A DNA stretch of 64,000 nt, from assembly GCA_023423975.1 (NCBI GenBank), contig JAFAEO010000053.1:78163-142162 (forward strand), written 5' to 3'. Made by a program: the position numbers and the translations under genes. The stretch comes from Pseudomonadota bacterium. GTDB taxonomy: Bacteria; Pseudomonadota; Gammaproteobacteria; Burkholderiales; Burkholderiaceae_B. This document shows positions 44,576 to 53,789 of the stretch, piece by piece. The notes beneath the pieces were generated by a model, which saw only the letters and a program-made list of their open reading frames with translations, did not search any database and had not been told where the DNA came from. Position 1 is the stretch's first letter. The number at the start of each line of letters is the position of its first letter.

Positions 44576-46510
44576 ATGAAAAAATTCCTGATATGGCTGG
44601 CAATACTGATTGTCAGTTTTCTGCTTTTTGCCGTTATCGGTCAGTTTGTGGGCAGCTTTGTATTTATCCGCTTCGCTAAGGTGCCGATGGATCCAGGTAT
44701 TTTTGTCCTATGGGATTTGCATAAACATTCCCAGGATGGTGGTATTTGGGATCTGTTGCAATATAAGGTAGCTGTCGGAATCAGTGGTGTGATTACACTT
44801 GCTCCGGTCATTTTGGGTTTTGCCACGCTGTTTTCACGCCCGAAGCGCGAATTACACGGCTCGGCCCGCTTTGCTCGTGCTGGAGAGATCTCCAAAGCAG
44901 GCCTCTTAAAAGATAGCCACACTGAACCGGATATTATTATTGGCAAATACAAGAATCGATATTTGCGCTGGGCCGGCAAACAGTTTGCGTTTCTGGCCGC
45001 ACCCACTCGCTCTGGTAAGGGCGTGGGTATTGTGATTCCCAATTGCTTGCATTACCGCGATAGCCTGGTGGTGTTTGATCCTAAGCTGGAAAACTTTGAG
45101 ATCACGGCGGGCTACCGGGCGGCGCATGGCCAGCAGGTGTTTTTGTTCAACCCCAGTACCAAGGATTTTACGAGTCATCGGTGGAATCCGCTGAGCTACA
45201 TCAAGCGGGATCCGAACTTTGCGCCGGGCGGCGCATTTTCTATTGCCAACATTCTATATCCGACTTCCGGGAAAATGGAAGGCAATACCCGTTTTTTCAA
45301 CGAAATGGCGCAAAAGCTCTTTGTGGGGCTATGCCTGTACCTGATTGAGACTGAAGAGGATACCGGCATCACGCCAACACTATCGGCCATGCTGCATCTG
45401 TCAACCCCGAGCACGGGCGAGCCTTTGGCAGACTGGGTCAAGAAGGCAGTCAAAGACCCAGAGTTGAGCCGGGAGTGTAAAAACAATCTGCTCAGCTACG
45501 CCTCCAATACCGGTGCCACGGCCTCGGGCATTGTGTCCAGCTTTCTGGCTCCACTCAGTGTGTTCTCGGATCCCATGGTCGCGGCAGTCACGAGTGGCGA
45601 CGATTTCGATCTGCGCCAGGTGCGCCGCCAGCGCATGACAATCTATGTGGGCATCCTTCCAAACGATATTTCCCGGTTTTCTCGTTTGATTAACCTGTTT
45701 TTTAGCCAACTGATCAGTGAGAACACAGATCAGTTGCCCAGCCAGAATGCTGCGCTGAAATATCAATGCTTGCTGCTCCTGGATGAGTTTGCAGCGCTTG
45801 GCAGGGTAGATATTATCGAATCTGGCGTTGCGTATATCGCGGGGTACAACCTGCGGTTGTTGTCAATCTTTCAGAATCTGGCTCAGCTTAATGCTATGTA
45901 TGGCGTTGATGGTGCCAGGACGCTGACGACGAACTTTGAATGTCAGATCATCTTCACGCCTCGTGACAATAAAGATGCGCAGGAATACTCAGAAATCATC
46001 GGTACTGAAACCTTCAAGAGCCGCTCCACATCGCGCAGCAGCGGCAAAAGCAGCAGCAATAGTCAGTCCTACAGCGATCAGCGTCGTCCGGTCATGTTAC
46101 CGCAAGAGGTCAAGACCATGCCGCACGAACAGTGCGTCATTAATCTGTCTGGTATGCACACCATCTATGCGGACAAGATCTTTTATTACAAGGATAAGGT
46201 GTTTATGCCTCGATTGGGTTTTGCCCAGCCGCCTGTCCCGAGGATCGACACTGCTGCACGCATTAACCGACCTGATGCAGCAGCGGGCAGTGAGCAGAGC
46301 GGATCGTTGGAAATTGTGCCCGCGAAAGAGCTGGACGGCATGCCTTTAAATACTGTGGCAAACAAGGAGGAACTGATGCAAAGCGTCATTGCAGGGCTTT
46401 GCGCACTGGACTCTCCACCGCAATATTTGGCGGACTTAAAACAGGCAGTTGCCAAAGCATGGCAGGACAGCGGCACCCGCGCTTTTGAGCGGGTTTTAGG
46501 AAGCGTTTAA
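44576..46510 (+). CDS. virD4: VirD4/TraG-type conjugative coupling protein
   Basis: This 644-residue ATPase links the relaxase-DNA complex to the type IV secretion channel. Two N-terminal membrane helices (about 4-27 and 60-82) anchor it. Walker A is APTRSGKGVGIVIPN near residue 145, Walker B is CLLLLDEFAALGRVDIIES near residue 395, and the family motif FNEMAQKLFVGLCLYL is clear. A serine-rich stretch follows near residue 480. The ATG at 44576 follows TAGGAGA. It belongs to the mobilisation cluster; with virB1-10 missing, it would depend on a channel from another plasmid. Confidence 0.93.
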   Translation: MKKFLIWLAILIVSFLLFAVIGQFVGSFVFIRFAKVPMDPGIFVLWDLHKHSQDGGIWDLLQYKVAVGISGVITLAPVILGFATLFSRPKRELHGSARFARAGEISKAGLLKDSHTEPDIIIGKYKNRYLRWAGKQFAFLAAPTRSGKGVGIVIPNCLHYRDSLVVFDPKLENFEITAGYRAAHGQQVFLFNPSTKDFTSHRWNPLSYIKRDPNFAPGGAFSIANILYPTSGKMEGNTRFFNEMAQKLFVGLCLYLIETEEDTGITPTLSAMLHLSTPSTGEPLADWVKKAVKDPELSRECKNNLLSYASNTGATASGIVSSFLAPLSVFSDPMVAAVTSGDDFDLRQVRRQRMTIYVGILPNDISRFSRLINLFFSQLISENTDQLPSQNAALKYQCLLLLDEFAALGRVDIIESGVAYIAGYNLRLLSIFQNLAQLNAMYGVDGARTLTTNFECQIIFTPRDNKDAQEYSEIIGTETFKSRSTSRSSGKSSSNSQSYSDQRRPVMLPQEVKTMPHEQCVINLSGMHTIYADKIFYYKDKVFMPRLGFAQPPVPRIDTAARINRPDAAAGSEQSGSLEIVPAKELDGMPLNTVANKEELMQSVIAGLCALDSPPQYLADLKQAVAKAWQDSGTRAFERVLGSV

Positions 46511-46562
46511 GAGTAGTACTGCAAGTATGCACAGTGAGAAACCACTTAATAAGGAATGAGTG

Positions 46563-49079
46563 ATGGCAAATGAAACAACGACAAGTGACAATGAAATCCG
46601 ACAGGCCCTGAACCATGTCGATTCTCGTGATCGGGAAATGTGGCTGCGGATGGGTGCCGGCATCAAATCGGAGTTGGGAGAGGGCGGTTTTGATATTTGG
46701 GATGCCTGGTCGCAGCAATCAGACAATTACAATGCCAAATCAGCGAAATCGGCCTGGAAAAGCCTAAAACCAGGTCGTGTCAATATTGGTTCCGTATTTT
46801 TTGAAGCCAAGCGGGCCGGATTTGTGCCGGGAACACCCTACATACCGCCTAGTCCCGAAGAGCAGACCGCCAGGCAGGAGGAGCGCCGCATTGCCGAAGA
46901 GAAGGCACTTGCTGAGCGAGCGATTGAATCCGCTCAAGCGAGGGCCGAGGCGCAGGCGCGCTGGGACAAAGCCGGTGCAGCCAATCCCAAACATCCTTAT
47001 CTGGTTGCCAAGGGGATAACAGATCCGGTCGTAATCGGCGCCATTCGCCAAGACGGTAATCAATTACTTATTCCATTGCGGCAGAATAAAGAGCTGGTCG
47101 CCTTGCAATCAATCGGCCCCAATGGTTTTAAGTCCTTTGGTCGGGGCAGTCAGGTGCAAGGATCCGCATTTCTGATCGGCCATCCTAAAGAAGCAACGGC
47201 TGAGCGCGGCGTGTTAGTTTCCGAAGGCTTTGCGACGGCGGCTAGCTTGCGCCAGGCAACCGGTCAGCCTGTATTGATGGCTGTCAACGCCTACAACATG
47301 AAACCGGTTGCCGAGACGTTAAAGGGAAAAATGCCCGGTATTCCTGTTACCTTTTGTGCTGATAATGATATGAATGGGGTGGGCATTAACTATGCCGAAC
47401 AGGCTGCTAACATTATGGGAGAAAAGGCTCGTGCGGTTATGCCGGAGTTTACCGACAGCGATTTTGCAGCATTCCGGCAAAAACATGGATCCGAGGCAAT
47501 TCCCTCAGATTTCAATGATTTTGCTCAGGTCCGTGGATCAGAGGCGGTCAACGAGGGGATAAAACCTGCCCAGATTCAGCAGGATACCTCAGAGATCGAG
47601 AATCAGGAAACGGCGGCATTGTCGGCGTCTGTCTTTGGGCAACAAGAGATAAACCGGATTGAACCCGACTTGGAACAGGTGATCGAACAGGCCCCGATCG
47701 CAGATCCAGTATCTCCGGTAAAACCGCCTGTAGCAGCGATTGAGCGGGAGGAACAGGAAGTTGGCACTGCATCAGCAGCGTCTCCCGTTGAGTCACCAGC
47801 GGAGCACATCGCTGAGGAGGCGGTGCTAAAAAAGCCGATCTTGGATCTGGCTTATAAGGCCCCGCCTGATGGGTTGGAAGTGAGATATTTGTTTGTTGAT
47901 GGCAAATATGTCGATGCCGGTAATGGGGTGACCACGATTTTTCAGGACAAGGGCAAGTACCTTGCTACCGTAAAGGAGGATATTCAGACGGTGCATGATA
48001 TGGTTGAGGTCGCCAAGGAGAAAGGCTGGGAAAGTCTTAAATTGTCTGGTACGCCGGAGTTCAAGCGACTGATGTTCATCGAGGCCGAAAGTCAAGGGAT
48101 TAAAACGCGAGGTCATGAACCGACCCCCGAGGATCTGGCTATGGTTAATAAACGCTTTGAAGAACGTAGTTTGAATCAAGTGCAGGGCGGTCAAAAGGCC
48201 GCGGTGTCAGATCAAGAACCACAAGTCACTGATAAGTCACAGCGTCCAGATCAACAAGATCTATCATCGGGTGTCCTTCTAGAGCATGGTGTAGCGCCAT
48301 ATTTACAGGATAAAAAAAATAAGCCGAGCTACTTTGTCACCCTGCGCCACGGTGAGACAGATCGCACGATTTGGGGGGTTGGCCTGCCTGTGGCCATTGA
48401 AGAGAGCGGGGCCAAGGTTGGGGATGAGATTATGCTAAAAAATCGTGGCCGTGAGCCTGTTGAAGTGGATCAGCCTGTCTATGGTGATGATGGAAAAACG
48501 GTTATTGGGCATGAAAAGGTGCTGACGCATCGAAAGGCGTGGGAAGTGACATTCTTGAATCAGGAGGAAAAAATAGCGCAGGAGCCAAGTGTCGAGCCAG
48601 CATCCAAGCCAGATCCGCAGGCGGGCTCAACTGCTGACAGGTTAGTTTCTCAAAATGAGTTGCCAACTAAAGCTCAAATAGAGACTTCATCGAAAGCTGA
48701 TGTCGATTCTGATGTTCGGATGCGCGATATTGGCAGCCAAAGTATCCCGTCTGAGGTGAAGATAGCGGCCGACCAAATGCGCTCGACTCAATCGACGGGA
48801 CAGCCTTCGACTGACAAACCCGGTTTTTATAGGCGTTTGAATTCCGGCAGCCAGGGGAAATTTCGTTATATGAAATCGATGGCGGATACGGTAATCAGCT
48901 ATTTACGTCAAGATCGCCGAGAGGATGCCCAGCGCAATTTCAATACTAATATGGAAAAGGTAATTTATGGTACAACTCTAAATGTGCCTGACCCCATGCG
49001 TGAGCGGACTAAGCATTCGAATAATAAAGAGCATCGCCATGAATACGAACATCAGAAAGATTTGACGCTTGATCGTTAG
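46563..49079 (+). CDS. Plasmid primase-like protein: PriCT-2, TOPRIM and LPD domains
   Basis: This 838-residue protein carries a PriCT-2-type N-terminus (residues about 10-75, IRQALNHVDSRDREMWLRMG), a coiled charged segment, a TOPRIM catalytic domain (about 200-310, GVLVSEGFATAASLRQATG with Glu, then VTFCADNDMNGVG with Asp-x-Asp), a Pro/Glu-rich linker and two accessory modules of the large polyvalent protein type: LEVRYLFVDGKYVDAGNG with LKLSGTPEFKRLMFIEAESQ, and YFVTLRHGETDRTIWGVGL. It resembles TraC-type plasmid primases that travel with transferred DNA. The ATG at 46563 follows AAGGA by seven bases. It lies 52 bases after virD4. Confidence 0.85.
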   Translation: MANETTTSDNEIRQALNHVDSRDREMWLRMGAGIKSELGEGGFDIWDAWSQQSDNYNAKSAKSAWKSLKPGRVNIGSVFFEAKRAGFVPGTPYIPPSPEEQTARQEERRIAEEKALAERAIESAQARAEAQARWDKAGAANPKHPYLVAKGITDPVVIGAIRQDGNQLLIPLRQNKELVALQSIGPNGFKSFGRGSQVQGSAFLIGHPKEATAERGVLVSEGFATAASLRQATGQPVLMAVNAYNMKPVAETLKGKMPGIPVTFCADNDMNGVGINYAEQAANIMGEKARAVMPEFTDSDFAAFRQKHGSEAIPSDFNDFAQVRGSEAVNEGIKPAQIQQDTSEIENQETAALSASVFGQQEINRIEPDLEQVIEQAPIADPVSPVKPPVAAIEREEQEVGTASAASPVESPAEHIAEEAVLKKPILDLAYKAPPDGLEVRYLFVDGKYVDAGNGVTTIFQDKGKYLATVKEDIQTVHDMVEVAKEKGWESLKLSGTPEFKRLMFIEAESQGIKTRGHEPTPEDLAMVNKRFEERSLNQVQGGQKAAVSDQEPQVTDKSQRPDQQDLSSGVLLEHGVAPYLQDKKNKPSYFVTLRHGETDRTIWGVGLPVAIEESGAKVGDEIMLKNRGREPVEVDQPVYGDDGKTVIGHEKVLTHRKAWEVTFLNQEEKIAQEPSVEPASKPDPQAGSTADRLVSQNELPTKAQIETSSKADVDSDVRMRDIGSQSIPSEVKIAADQMRSTQSTGQPSTDKPGFYRRLNSGSQGKFRYMKSMADTVISYLRQDRREDAQRNFNTNMEKVIYGTTLNVPDPMRERTKHSNNKEHRHEYEHQKDLTLDR

Positions 49080-49095
49080 TTTTTTCGGGAGATAT

Positions 49096-49635
49096 ATGAG
49101 GAGTTACTTTATCAGGATCGGGTCAGCATTGTTGTTTGTTGGCGTTCTTGTTGGGGCGATGTGGTATCGCGTTAACAATGCTGCTCCTTTGGCCAAAGCG
49201 GTGGTCGAGCGCGTCATCGATGGTGATACCATCGATGTGCTGATTGACCAGCAACGGATGCGCATTCGCCTCGAAGGGATTGATGCGCCAGAGCTGTCGC
49301 AGGGTAATGGTCCTCTTGCAAAGCAATTTCTTGCTAGTTATATTCAAGGATACTCTGTAGATATTAAGTTGGGGGATAACGATGCGCACGGTCGAACGCT
49401 CGGTGAGGTGTATATGGTGGCCATAGATATCGATACCAAGCAACAAAGCCTACTCTCAGTGAATGAATTATTAGTACAGTCTGGCCATGCCTGGGCCTAT
49501 CGTTATGGTGATCATGTTGATAAGTCGAAATACGGTGCATTGGAAACCCGTGCCCGATCAGAAAAACGAGGCTTGTGGGTGCATGCCGCAGCAATTGCGC
49601 CGTGGCAGTGGCGTCAGTCACATGAGAAGCAATAA
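49096..49635 (+). CDS. Membrane-anchored thermonuclease (SNase-like)
   Basis: This 179-residue protein has an N-terminal hydrophobic anchor or signal (about residues 5-24) and a staphylococcal nuclease fold. The catalytic residues are visible in VIDGDTIDVLIDQQRMRIRL (Asp, Arg) with following GIDAPELSQ, and Glu in GRTLGEVYM. Such nucleases are common next to plasmid transfer genes, where they may help with cell-wall or DNA access; the role is not settled. It starts 16 bases after the primase gene and precedes a small gene. Confidence 0.87.
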   Translation: MRSYFIRIGSALLFVGVLVGAMWYRVNNAAPLAKAVVERVIDGDTIDVLIDQQRMRIRLEGIDAPELSQGNGPLAKQFLASYIQGYSVDIKLGDNDAHGRTLGEVYMVAIDIDTKQQSLLSVNELLVQSGHAWAYRYGDHVDKSKYGALETRARSEKRGLWVHAAAIAPWQWRQSHEKQ

Positions 49636-49651
49636 TTTAGGAGTTGACACT

Positions 49652-49816
49652 ATGAATGAAAATGAAGGGTTGTTGATCGATGCTCGCCAGCAATTGTTTG
49701 AATTTATGCTGGAGATGCCTGAAATATATGGCTATGAGCAAGATCATTTAACGCATGCCGAGCGTGAAGCACTGGTCCAAAACCAACTTCCGAGTCCCGA
49801 GGAGCTCGCGAAGTAA
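49652..49816 (+). CDS. Small acidic protein, 54 residues, unknown
   Basis: I do not recognise the family. The ATG at 49652 has a TAGGAG site at good spacing, and the product is acidic and predicted helical (LLIDARQQLFEFMLEMPEIY). A frame extending upstream to 49487 runs through the nuclease gene and is not credible. It stands between the nuclease and a terminator-like hairpin, in the direction of the mobilisation genes. Confidence 0.6.
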   Translation: MNENEGLLIDARQQLFEFMLEMPEIYGYEQDHLTHAEREALVQNQLPSPEELAK

Positions 49817-49847
49817 CCCTTCTCGTATTGTTGCAAACCCATCTACG

Positions 49848-49878
49848 AAGCCCAACCAAAAAATGGTTGGGCTTTTTG
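49848..49878 (+). terminator. Intrinsic terminator or attenuator just before ardC-type gene
   Basis: The 10-bp stem AAGCCCAACC (49848-49857) / GGTTGGGCTT (49865-49874) with a 7-base A-rich loop is followed by a T run. It ends 16 bases before the start of the antirestriction gene, so it may terminate the upstream transcript or attenuate expression of the downstream operon. Confidence 0.75.
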
Positions 49879-49894
49879 TTTGAGGAGAAATACT

Positions 49895-51022
49895 ATGGCC
49901 GAGAAAAAAACGGCATTTCATGAACAGCTGGCCGATAAAATCATTACCCAGTTGGAGGCGGGAACCGCGCCCTGGCAAAGACCTTGGGACGCGCCTGCGC
50001 TCATCCTGCCACACAATGAGTCGACCGGTAAACCCTATCGGGGCGGTAATATGCTCAATCTCATGCTGGCTGGCTATTCAGATCCACGTTGGCTGACGTA
50101 TAACCAGGCCAGGGAACATGGCTATCAGGTCAAAAGGGGTGAAAAAGGCTCTCTGATTCAGACATTCCGCTTTCATCAAGAAAAGCAATTGCGAGATCCC
50201 GAAGGTAAACCTGTGAGGGATGACGAGGGTAATGCGGTCATAGAACAAATCAGGCTGAATAAACCGATTATTCGTACCTTTGTTGTGTTCAATGCGCTTC
50301 AAATCACGGGTATGCCACCTCTGGTCAAAGCCCCGCATCAATGGAATGGGGTTGAGCAGATCGATAAATTGATGTCCGCCACTGGTGCGCAGATCGAGCA
50401 TCTACCTGGAAATCGGGCGTATTACAGTCCGGGTCGGGACAAGATTGTATTACCGCTAAAGGAGCAATTTTCGGACTCTGAGCGATATTACAGTACGGCC
50501 TTGCATGAACTGGGCCATTGGACGGGACACAAATCGCGGTTGGATCGTCTCGTTGTTAACGCATTCGGTTCCGAGGGGTATGCCAGGGAGGAGCTGCGAG
50601 CAGAGATCAGTTCAATGCTAATCGGCCAGCGTCTCGGTATTTCTCATGATCCGGGCCAGCACATGGCGTATGTGGAATCCTGGGTCAAGATATTGAAAGA
50701 GGATCCTGCTGAAATTGTGCGAGCGTGTCATGATGCGGAAAAAATCAATAATTATTTATGCGTGTACTTGGATCGCACGTCAGAAAAACAGGAAATGGTC
50801 ACTCTCGAGCAGACGGTGCAGGCGACTTTTCAGGAAAAACTGCCATCGCTGTCCAATTCAGAACAGGAGCGCTTCAAAAAAATGGAAACTATGATGCATG
50901 ATGTCGTGAAACATCTGCCGGAAGATAGCCGAGAAACGGCGCTCGTGTCTTTCTATCAAGAGCAAACTCGTTCTCTCGAGCAGGCAGGACATCTGAGCCA
51001 AGAAGTGGAGATCGAGCGATGA
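49895..51022 (+). CDS. ArdC-like antirestriction protein with zincin domain
   Basis: This 375-residue protein resembles ArdC, which protects single-stranded plasmid DNA from restriction after transfer. The N-terminal ssDNA-binding domain begins FHEQLADKIITQLEAGTAPW and has GKPYRGGNMLNLML and VKRGEKGSLIQTF. A zincin metallopeptidase motif, HELGHWTGHKSRLDR, with a following EELRAEISS, lies near residue 205. A C-terminal extension of about 75 residues is helical. The start ATG follows a GAGGAGAAA ribosome site. The 3' end overlaps mobC by ATGA, so antirestriction and mobilisation are co-expressed. Confidence 0.88.
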   Translation: MAEKKTAFHEQLADKIITQLEAGTAPWQRPWDAPALILPHNESTGKPYRGGNMLNLMLAGYSDPRWLTYNQAREHGYQVKRGEKGSLIQTFRFHQEKQLRDPEGKPVRDDEGNAVIEQIRLNKPIIRTFVVFNALQITGMPPLVKAPHQWNGVEQIDKLMSATGAQIEHLPGNRAYYSPGRDKIVLPLKEQFSDSERYYSTALHELGHWTGHKSRLDRLVVNAFGSEGYAREELRAEISSMLIGQRLGISHDPGQHMAYVESWVKILKEDPAEIVRACHDAEKINNYLCVYLDRTSEKQEMVTLEQTVQATFQEKLPSLSNSEQERFKKMETMMHDVVKHLPEDSRETALVSFYQEQTRSLEQAGHLSQEVEIER

Positions 51023-51582
51023 CAGCAAAGCGCATTCAAGTTTACGGACTGACAGCTAAGCAATATGACAGGTTAAAAGCGCAGGCTGATAATCTGAGTT
51101 TTGGCAGTGTTTCTGAATACGCAAAAATGGTATTGGTTCAGACATTGAACGCTAAGACTCCTTCATTTGATGAGTTCCAAGAGCAAGCGGTGGTCAAAAT
51201 TAGCAAAGTCCAAGAGGAGCAGAATGAGGCAGAGATGCATTGGATCAAACCCTCGTTGAAATTGAATTCAGTTGAAACGGCATTTCTTCGTGAAGCAGCC
51301 GATCAAGCTGACATGTCCATTAGTGCCTTTATCCGGTTGGCGTTGCTTAGCCACCTGACAAAAACCTCTATTCTAAATAATGAAGAAGTGCGGGCGTTAT
51401 ATCAGTCCAATTTCCAATTGTTAAGAATAGGCCGCAATCTAAATCAGATAGCGCGGGCATGCAATGCTCAAGAGCCGGTCGATGTTACAAGCCAGAAAAT
51501 TACGGAAGTTATGAAGATCATCAACGGCCATACTGAAAAGGTACGTGATTTGATTACCTCCAATCAGGAGCGATTGCCATGA
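51019..51582 (+). CDS. mobC: MobC-type relaxosome accessory protein
   Basis: This 187-residue protein matches the bacterial mobilisation protein MobC, which opens oriT DNA for the relaxase. The diagnostic C-terminal helix is LLRIGRNLNQIARACNAQ; the centre has FLREAADQADMSISAFIRLA, a ribbon-helix-helix-like segment. It overlaps the upstream ardC-type gene and the downstream relaxase gene by ATGA at both ends, forming one tight operon. Confidence 0.88.
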   Translation: MTAKRIQVYGLTAKQYDRLKAQADNLSFGSVSEYAKMVLVQTLNAKTPSFDEFQEQAVVKISKVQEEQNEAEMHWIKPSLKLNSVETAFLREAADQADMSISAFIRLALLSHLTKTSILNNEEVRALYQSNFQLLRIGRNLNQIARACNAQEPVDVTSQKITEVMKIINGHTEKVRDLITSNQERLP

Positions 51583-52586
51583 AACAATTGAGCCAGCAGG
51601 TCGATAAGTGGTTTCTAGAGTTTAAGACTCGATCTACACGAGCAAAGAAGAGCGAGCAGGGCAGAAGTGCAATGCGTCGTCCTTTAAAGCATGGCACAGG
51701 TCTGAAGAATATCCAGTTTGCGGCACTAAAAAAGCCCGAAGTGATGGTAAAGATTCCACCGCGCAAAGGAAAAACTAGCGGGCTTCGGGCCGTGCGTAAT
51801 CATTTAGATTATATTAGTCGCAATGGAAAATTGGATCTTGAGGATCAAGATGGCTTCGTTTATTCTGGAAAAAAGCAGATCCATGATGGCATTTCCAGTG
51901 CTTGGAAGGCATTGGGCGTGCCTGAAAAAAGCAGAAAAAGGGAGGCTATTAATTTGGTACTCTCAATGCCGCCAGGCACAAATGCCGAAGCAGTAAAGGC
52001 GGCAGCAAGGGAATTTGCGCATGACCAGTTTGGCGAACATCAATATGCTTTTGTGCAGCACCTGGACGAGAAACATCCGCATGTACATTTGTGCGTGATG
52101 ATGAAAAACGAGTTTGGACGGCGAATGGATCCCCGTAAGTCAGATTTGTTTGAGTGGAGGCTACGTTTTGCGGAGAAACTGCGAGAGCAAGGCGTGGAGT
52201 GCGCAGCTACGCGGCGCGTGCATCGCGGGAAGACTCAGAAATCAGAGTATTCGAGCCTTCGTCATATGCGCCAGCGAGGCAAAGTTCCCGATGTTTACCG
52301 CCAACAAGCTATTGACTTGATGCAGGCCATTAAGAATTCTTTTCGACCTATTCATCCCTTCCTGCGAGAGCAAATGGAGACTCGAGATATTGTTTCGACG
52401 GAATACGGTAAGATTGCCAGGGAAATGTATAAGATAGGAGCCAAGGCCGAAGCGCGGACGCTAAGTCATTTTGCGCGAGAGATTCATTCTGAAGGTCACA
52501 CTACTCAGGCACAGGAGAGGTTTGACCATGCGACAGATCAAATTCAGGAAAAATATCAACATCAGAGTTCCAATATAGAACGATAG
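51579..52586 (+). CDS. MOBP-type relaxase (VirD2/MobA family)
   Basis: This 335-residue relaxase nicks oriT and carries the strand into the recipient. The core has the C-terminal of motif III in FVQHLDEKHPHVHLCVMMKN (His pairs binding the metal) and an upstream RKREAINLVLSMPPGT block. The tyrosine that makes the DNA bond is expected before this; YISRN near residue 80 is a candidate. The protein is short for a relaxase because it lacks a primase or helicase domain, which is supplied separately by the TOPRIM protein. No oriT-like nick site was recognised near it, so it may lie in the missing part of the element. Confidence 0.85.
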   Translation: MKQLSQQVDKWFLEFKTRSTRAKKSEQGRSAMRRPLKHGTGLKNIQFAALKKPEVMVKIPPRKGKTSGLRAVRNHLDYISRNGKLDLEDQDGFVYSGKKQIHDGISSAWKALGVPEKSRKREAINLVLSMPPGTNAEAVKAAAREFAHDQFGEHQYAFVQHLDEKHPHVHLCVMMKNEFGRRMDPRKSDLFEWRLRFAEKLREQGVECAATRRVHRGKTQKSEYSSLRHMRQRGKVPDVYRQQAIDLMQAIKNSFRPIHPFLREQMETRDIVSTEYGKIAREMYKIGAKAEARTLSHFAREIHSEGHTTQAQERFDHATDQIQEKYQHQSSNIER

Positions 52587-53148
52587 TCCTTTAGCGATGA
52601 CGGCGCACTGCGTTTGACATGTTTCGCGAATTGGGGGAATAACAGAGTTGCTTGAAGGGATTGTGAGCTGTTCGTCCACGAATTTTTAAAAATGTCAATA
52701 GTTTTCAGTTTGGAGAGCTGGATCTGGGGACTAAAATTTTTTTAGGTGCACTCAACTGGAATGTACGGTTTTTAAAAAACCATACTTACAAAAATCTCCC
52801 ATCCATAACAATCATACATCTAGCTGATATGGAGGGGCGACCAAGAAATATAGTAATAAAGCGCTATTGGTTAGTAAGGCAATGCGGGATGTAGTGATAA
52901 GCCATCCTAAGTTTAATGAAGCATTAACGCTAATTTCGAATGTCGTGCAAATCGGCAATTTCACTGGAGCATCTACCGGGGTAACAATCATTGTTCCTGC
53001 TGGCTCCGGAAAGAACTTTCTATTTTAAGGTTTGCGCAAAAATATTATTAGGCTATCTACTGCATGACGGTGCTGCTCAGCGCGGCTGTCGTTTTGAGAA
53101 ATCTCTACATTGCTCGAATGCAATTATTGGCAGCGATAAGTGGAACTA
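52587..53148. other. 562-bp AT-rich island end with transposition remnant
   Basis: The region has lower GC than its neighbours. It contains an inverted GTACGGTTTTT/AAAAACCATAC-like repeat near 52762-52784 (one mismatch in the arms), which may be a terminator for the relaxase operon, and the ATPase remnant listed separately. The rest shows no gene. It probably marks the right end of the plasmid-derived island. Confidence 0.55.
52828..53028 (+). pseudogene. TniB/TnsC-like transposition ATPase, remnant
   Basis: A 66-codon frame reads NKALLVSKAMRDVVISHPKF, then NEALTLISNVVQIGNFTGAS and VTIIVPAGSGKN before a stop. This is the order seen at the start of TniB/TnsC-type AAA ATPases of Tn7-like and Tn5053-like elements, up to the Walker A loop, where it breaks off. 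The rest of the ATPase, the transposase and the ends are not visible. Similarity is by eye and modest. Confidence 0.55.
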
Positions 53149-53787
53149 TTAGGTAAGTTGCTCTGTTTTGTCGGCAGTTTTCGCCCGATATATTACAGCG
53201 AGTACGCGCGATTCGCCTACCAGACTGCGTCCGCGATGGGGGGTGCGAGAGTCGAAGTAAACGCTATCTCCAGGCGAGAGCACCCATGTGAGCGTCCTAC
53301 CACCCACCACTGCTTCAAATTCGACCTCACCGTCGAGCACAAAGAAAAACTCCTCGCCGTCGTGCTCGAATCGTACGTCGCGGTCAACCTTCGATGGGAA
53401 GACCATAATAAATGGCTCCATCTGTTTATGTTTTCGTTGATTTGCCAACGCAGTGTAATCATATCCAAATGAAGAGGCGCCTTTGACAACCGATTGACGT
53501 TGCCACGAGCGGACGACGCAAATTGACGAATCTTCAAGGTTGGAAGGAGAGCCGAGCAGGTCAGATAGCTCAATGTTAAAAACCTGGGCGATTTTAACCA
53601 GAGTTCCAATTGGGGGAATCACCTTTGAATTCTCTATCTTTGAAAGATAGCCCTTGGTAAAGCCGGTCTCTGCTGCCAGACGATCTTGAGTGAAACCCCG
53701 CGCGACTCTAAGTCTCGAAATTCGTCCACCCAGCTGCATCTCAATATGTGAGGTGCCATCCTGTTGCTCTGCTTTCTTACCTGTCAT
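53149..53787 (-). CDS. XRE-cupin transcriptional regulator
   Basis: This 212-residue regulator has an N-terminal XRE helix-turn-helix (RISRLRVARGFTQDRLAAET, then GFTKGYLSKIENSKVIPPI) and a C-terminal cupin sensor domain (FEHDGEEFFFVLDGEVEFEA, then LSPGDSVYFDSRTPHRGRSL). Proteins of this layout (PuuR/SutR-like) sense small amines or sulfur compounds. It follows the DJ-1-type gene by 2 bases and should regulate the divergent transporter-RidA-MOSC-reductase operon. Repeated ATGAAACAT sites lie in the divergent promoter region. Confidence 0.88.
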   Translation of the reverse strand: MTGKKAEQQDGTSHIEMQLGGRISRLRVARGFTQDRLAAETGFTKGYLSKIENSKVIPPIGTLVKIAQVFNIELSDLLGSPSNLEDSSICVVRSWQRQSVVKGASSFGYDYTALANQRKHKQMEPFIMVFPSKVDRDVRFEHDGEEFFFVLDGEVEFEAVVGGRTLTWVLSPGDSVYFDSRTPHRGRSLVGESRVLAVIYRAKTADKTEQLT

Positions 53788-53789
53788 TC

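Noticed and set aside
49487..49651. Upstream extension of the small acidic gene
   Set aside because: It overlaps the end of the nuclease gene in another frame, and the internal ATG at 49652 has its own ribosome site.
52605..52860. Tn7-like transposon end repeats
   Set aside because: Repeats are too short and irregular to call an end; only the ATPase remnant is supported.
51000..53028. oriT nick region near mobC and the relaxase
   Set aside because: I looked for short inverted repeats with a conserved nick-like core and found none that was convincing.
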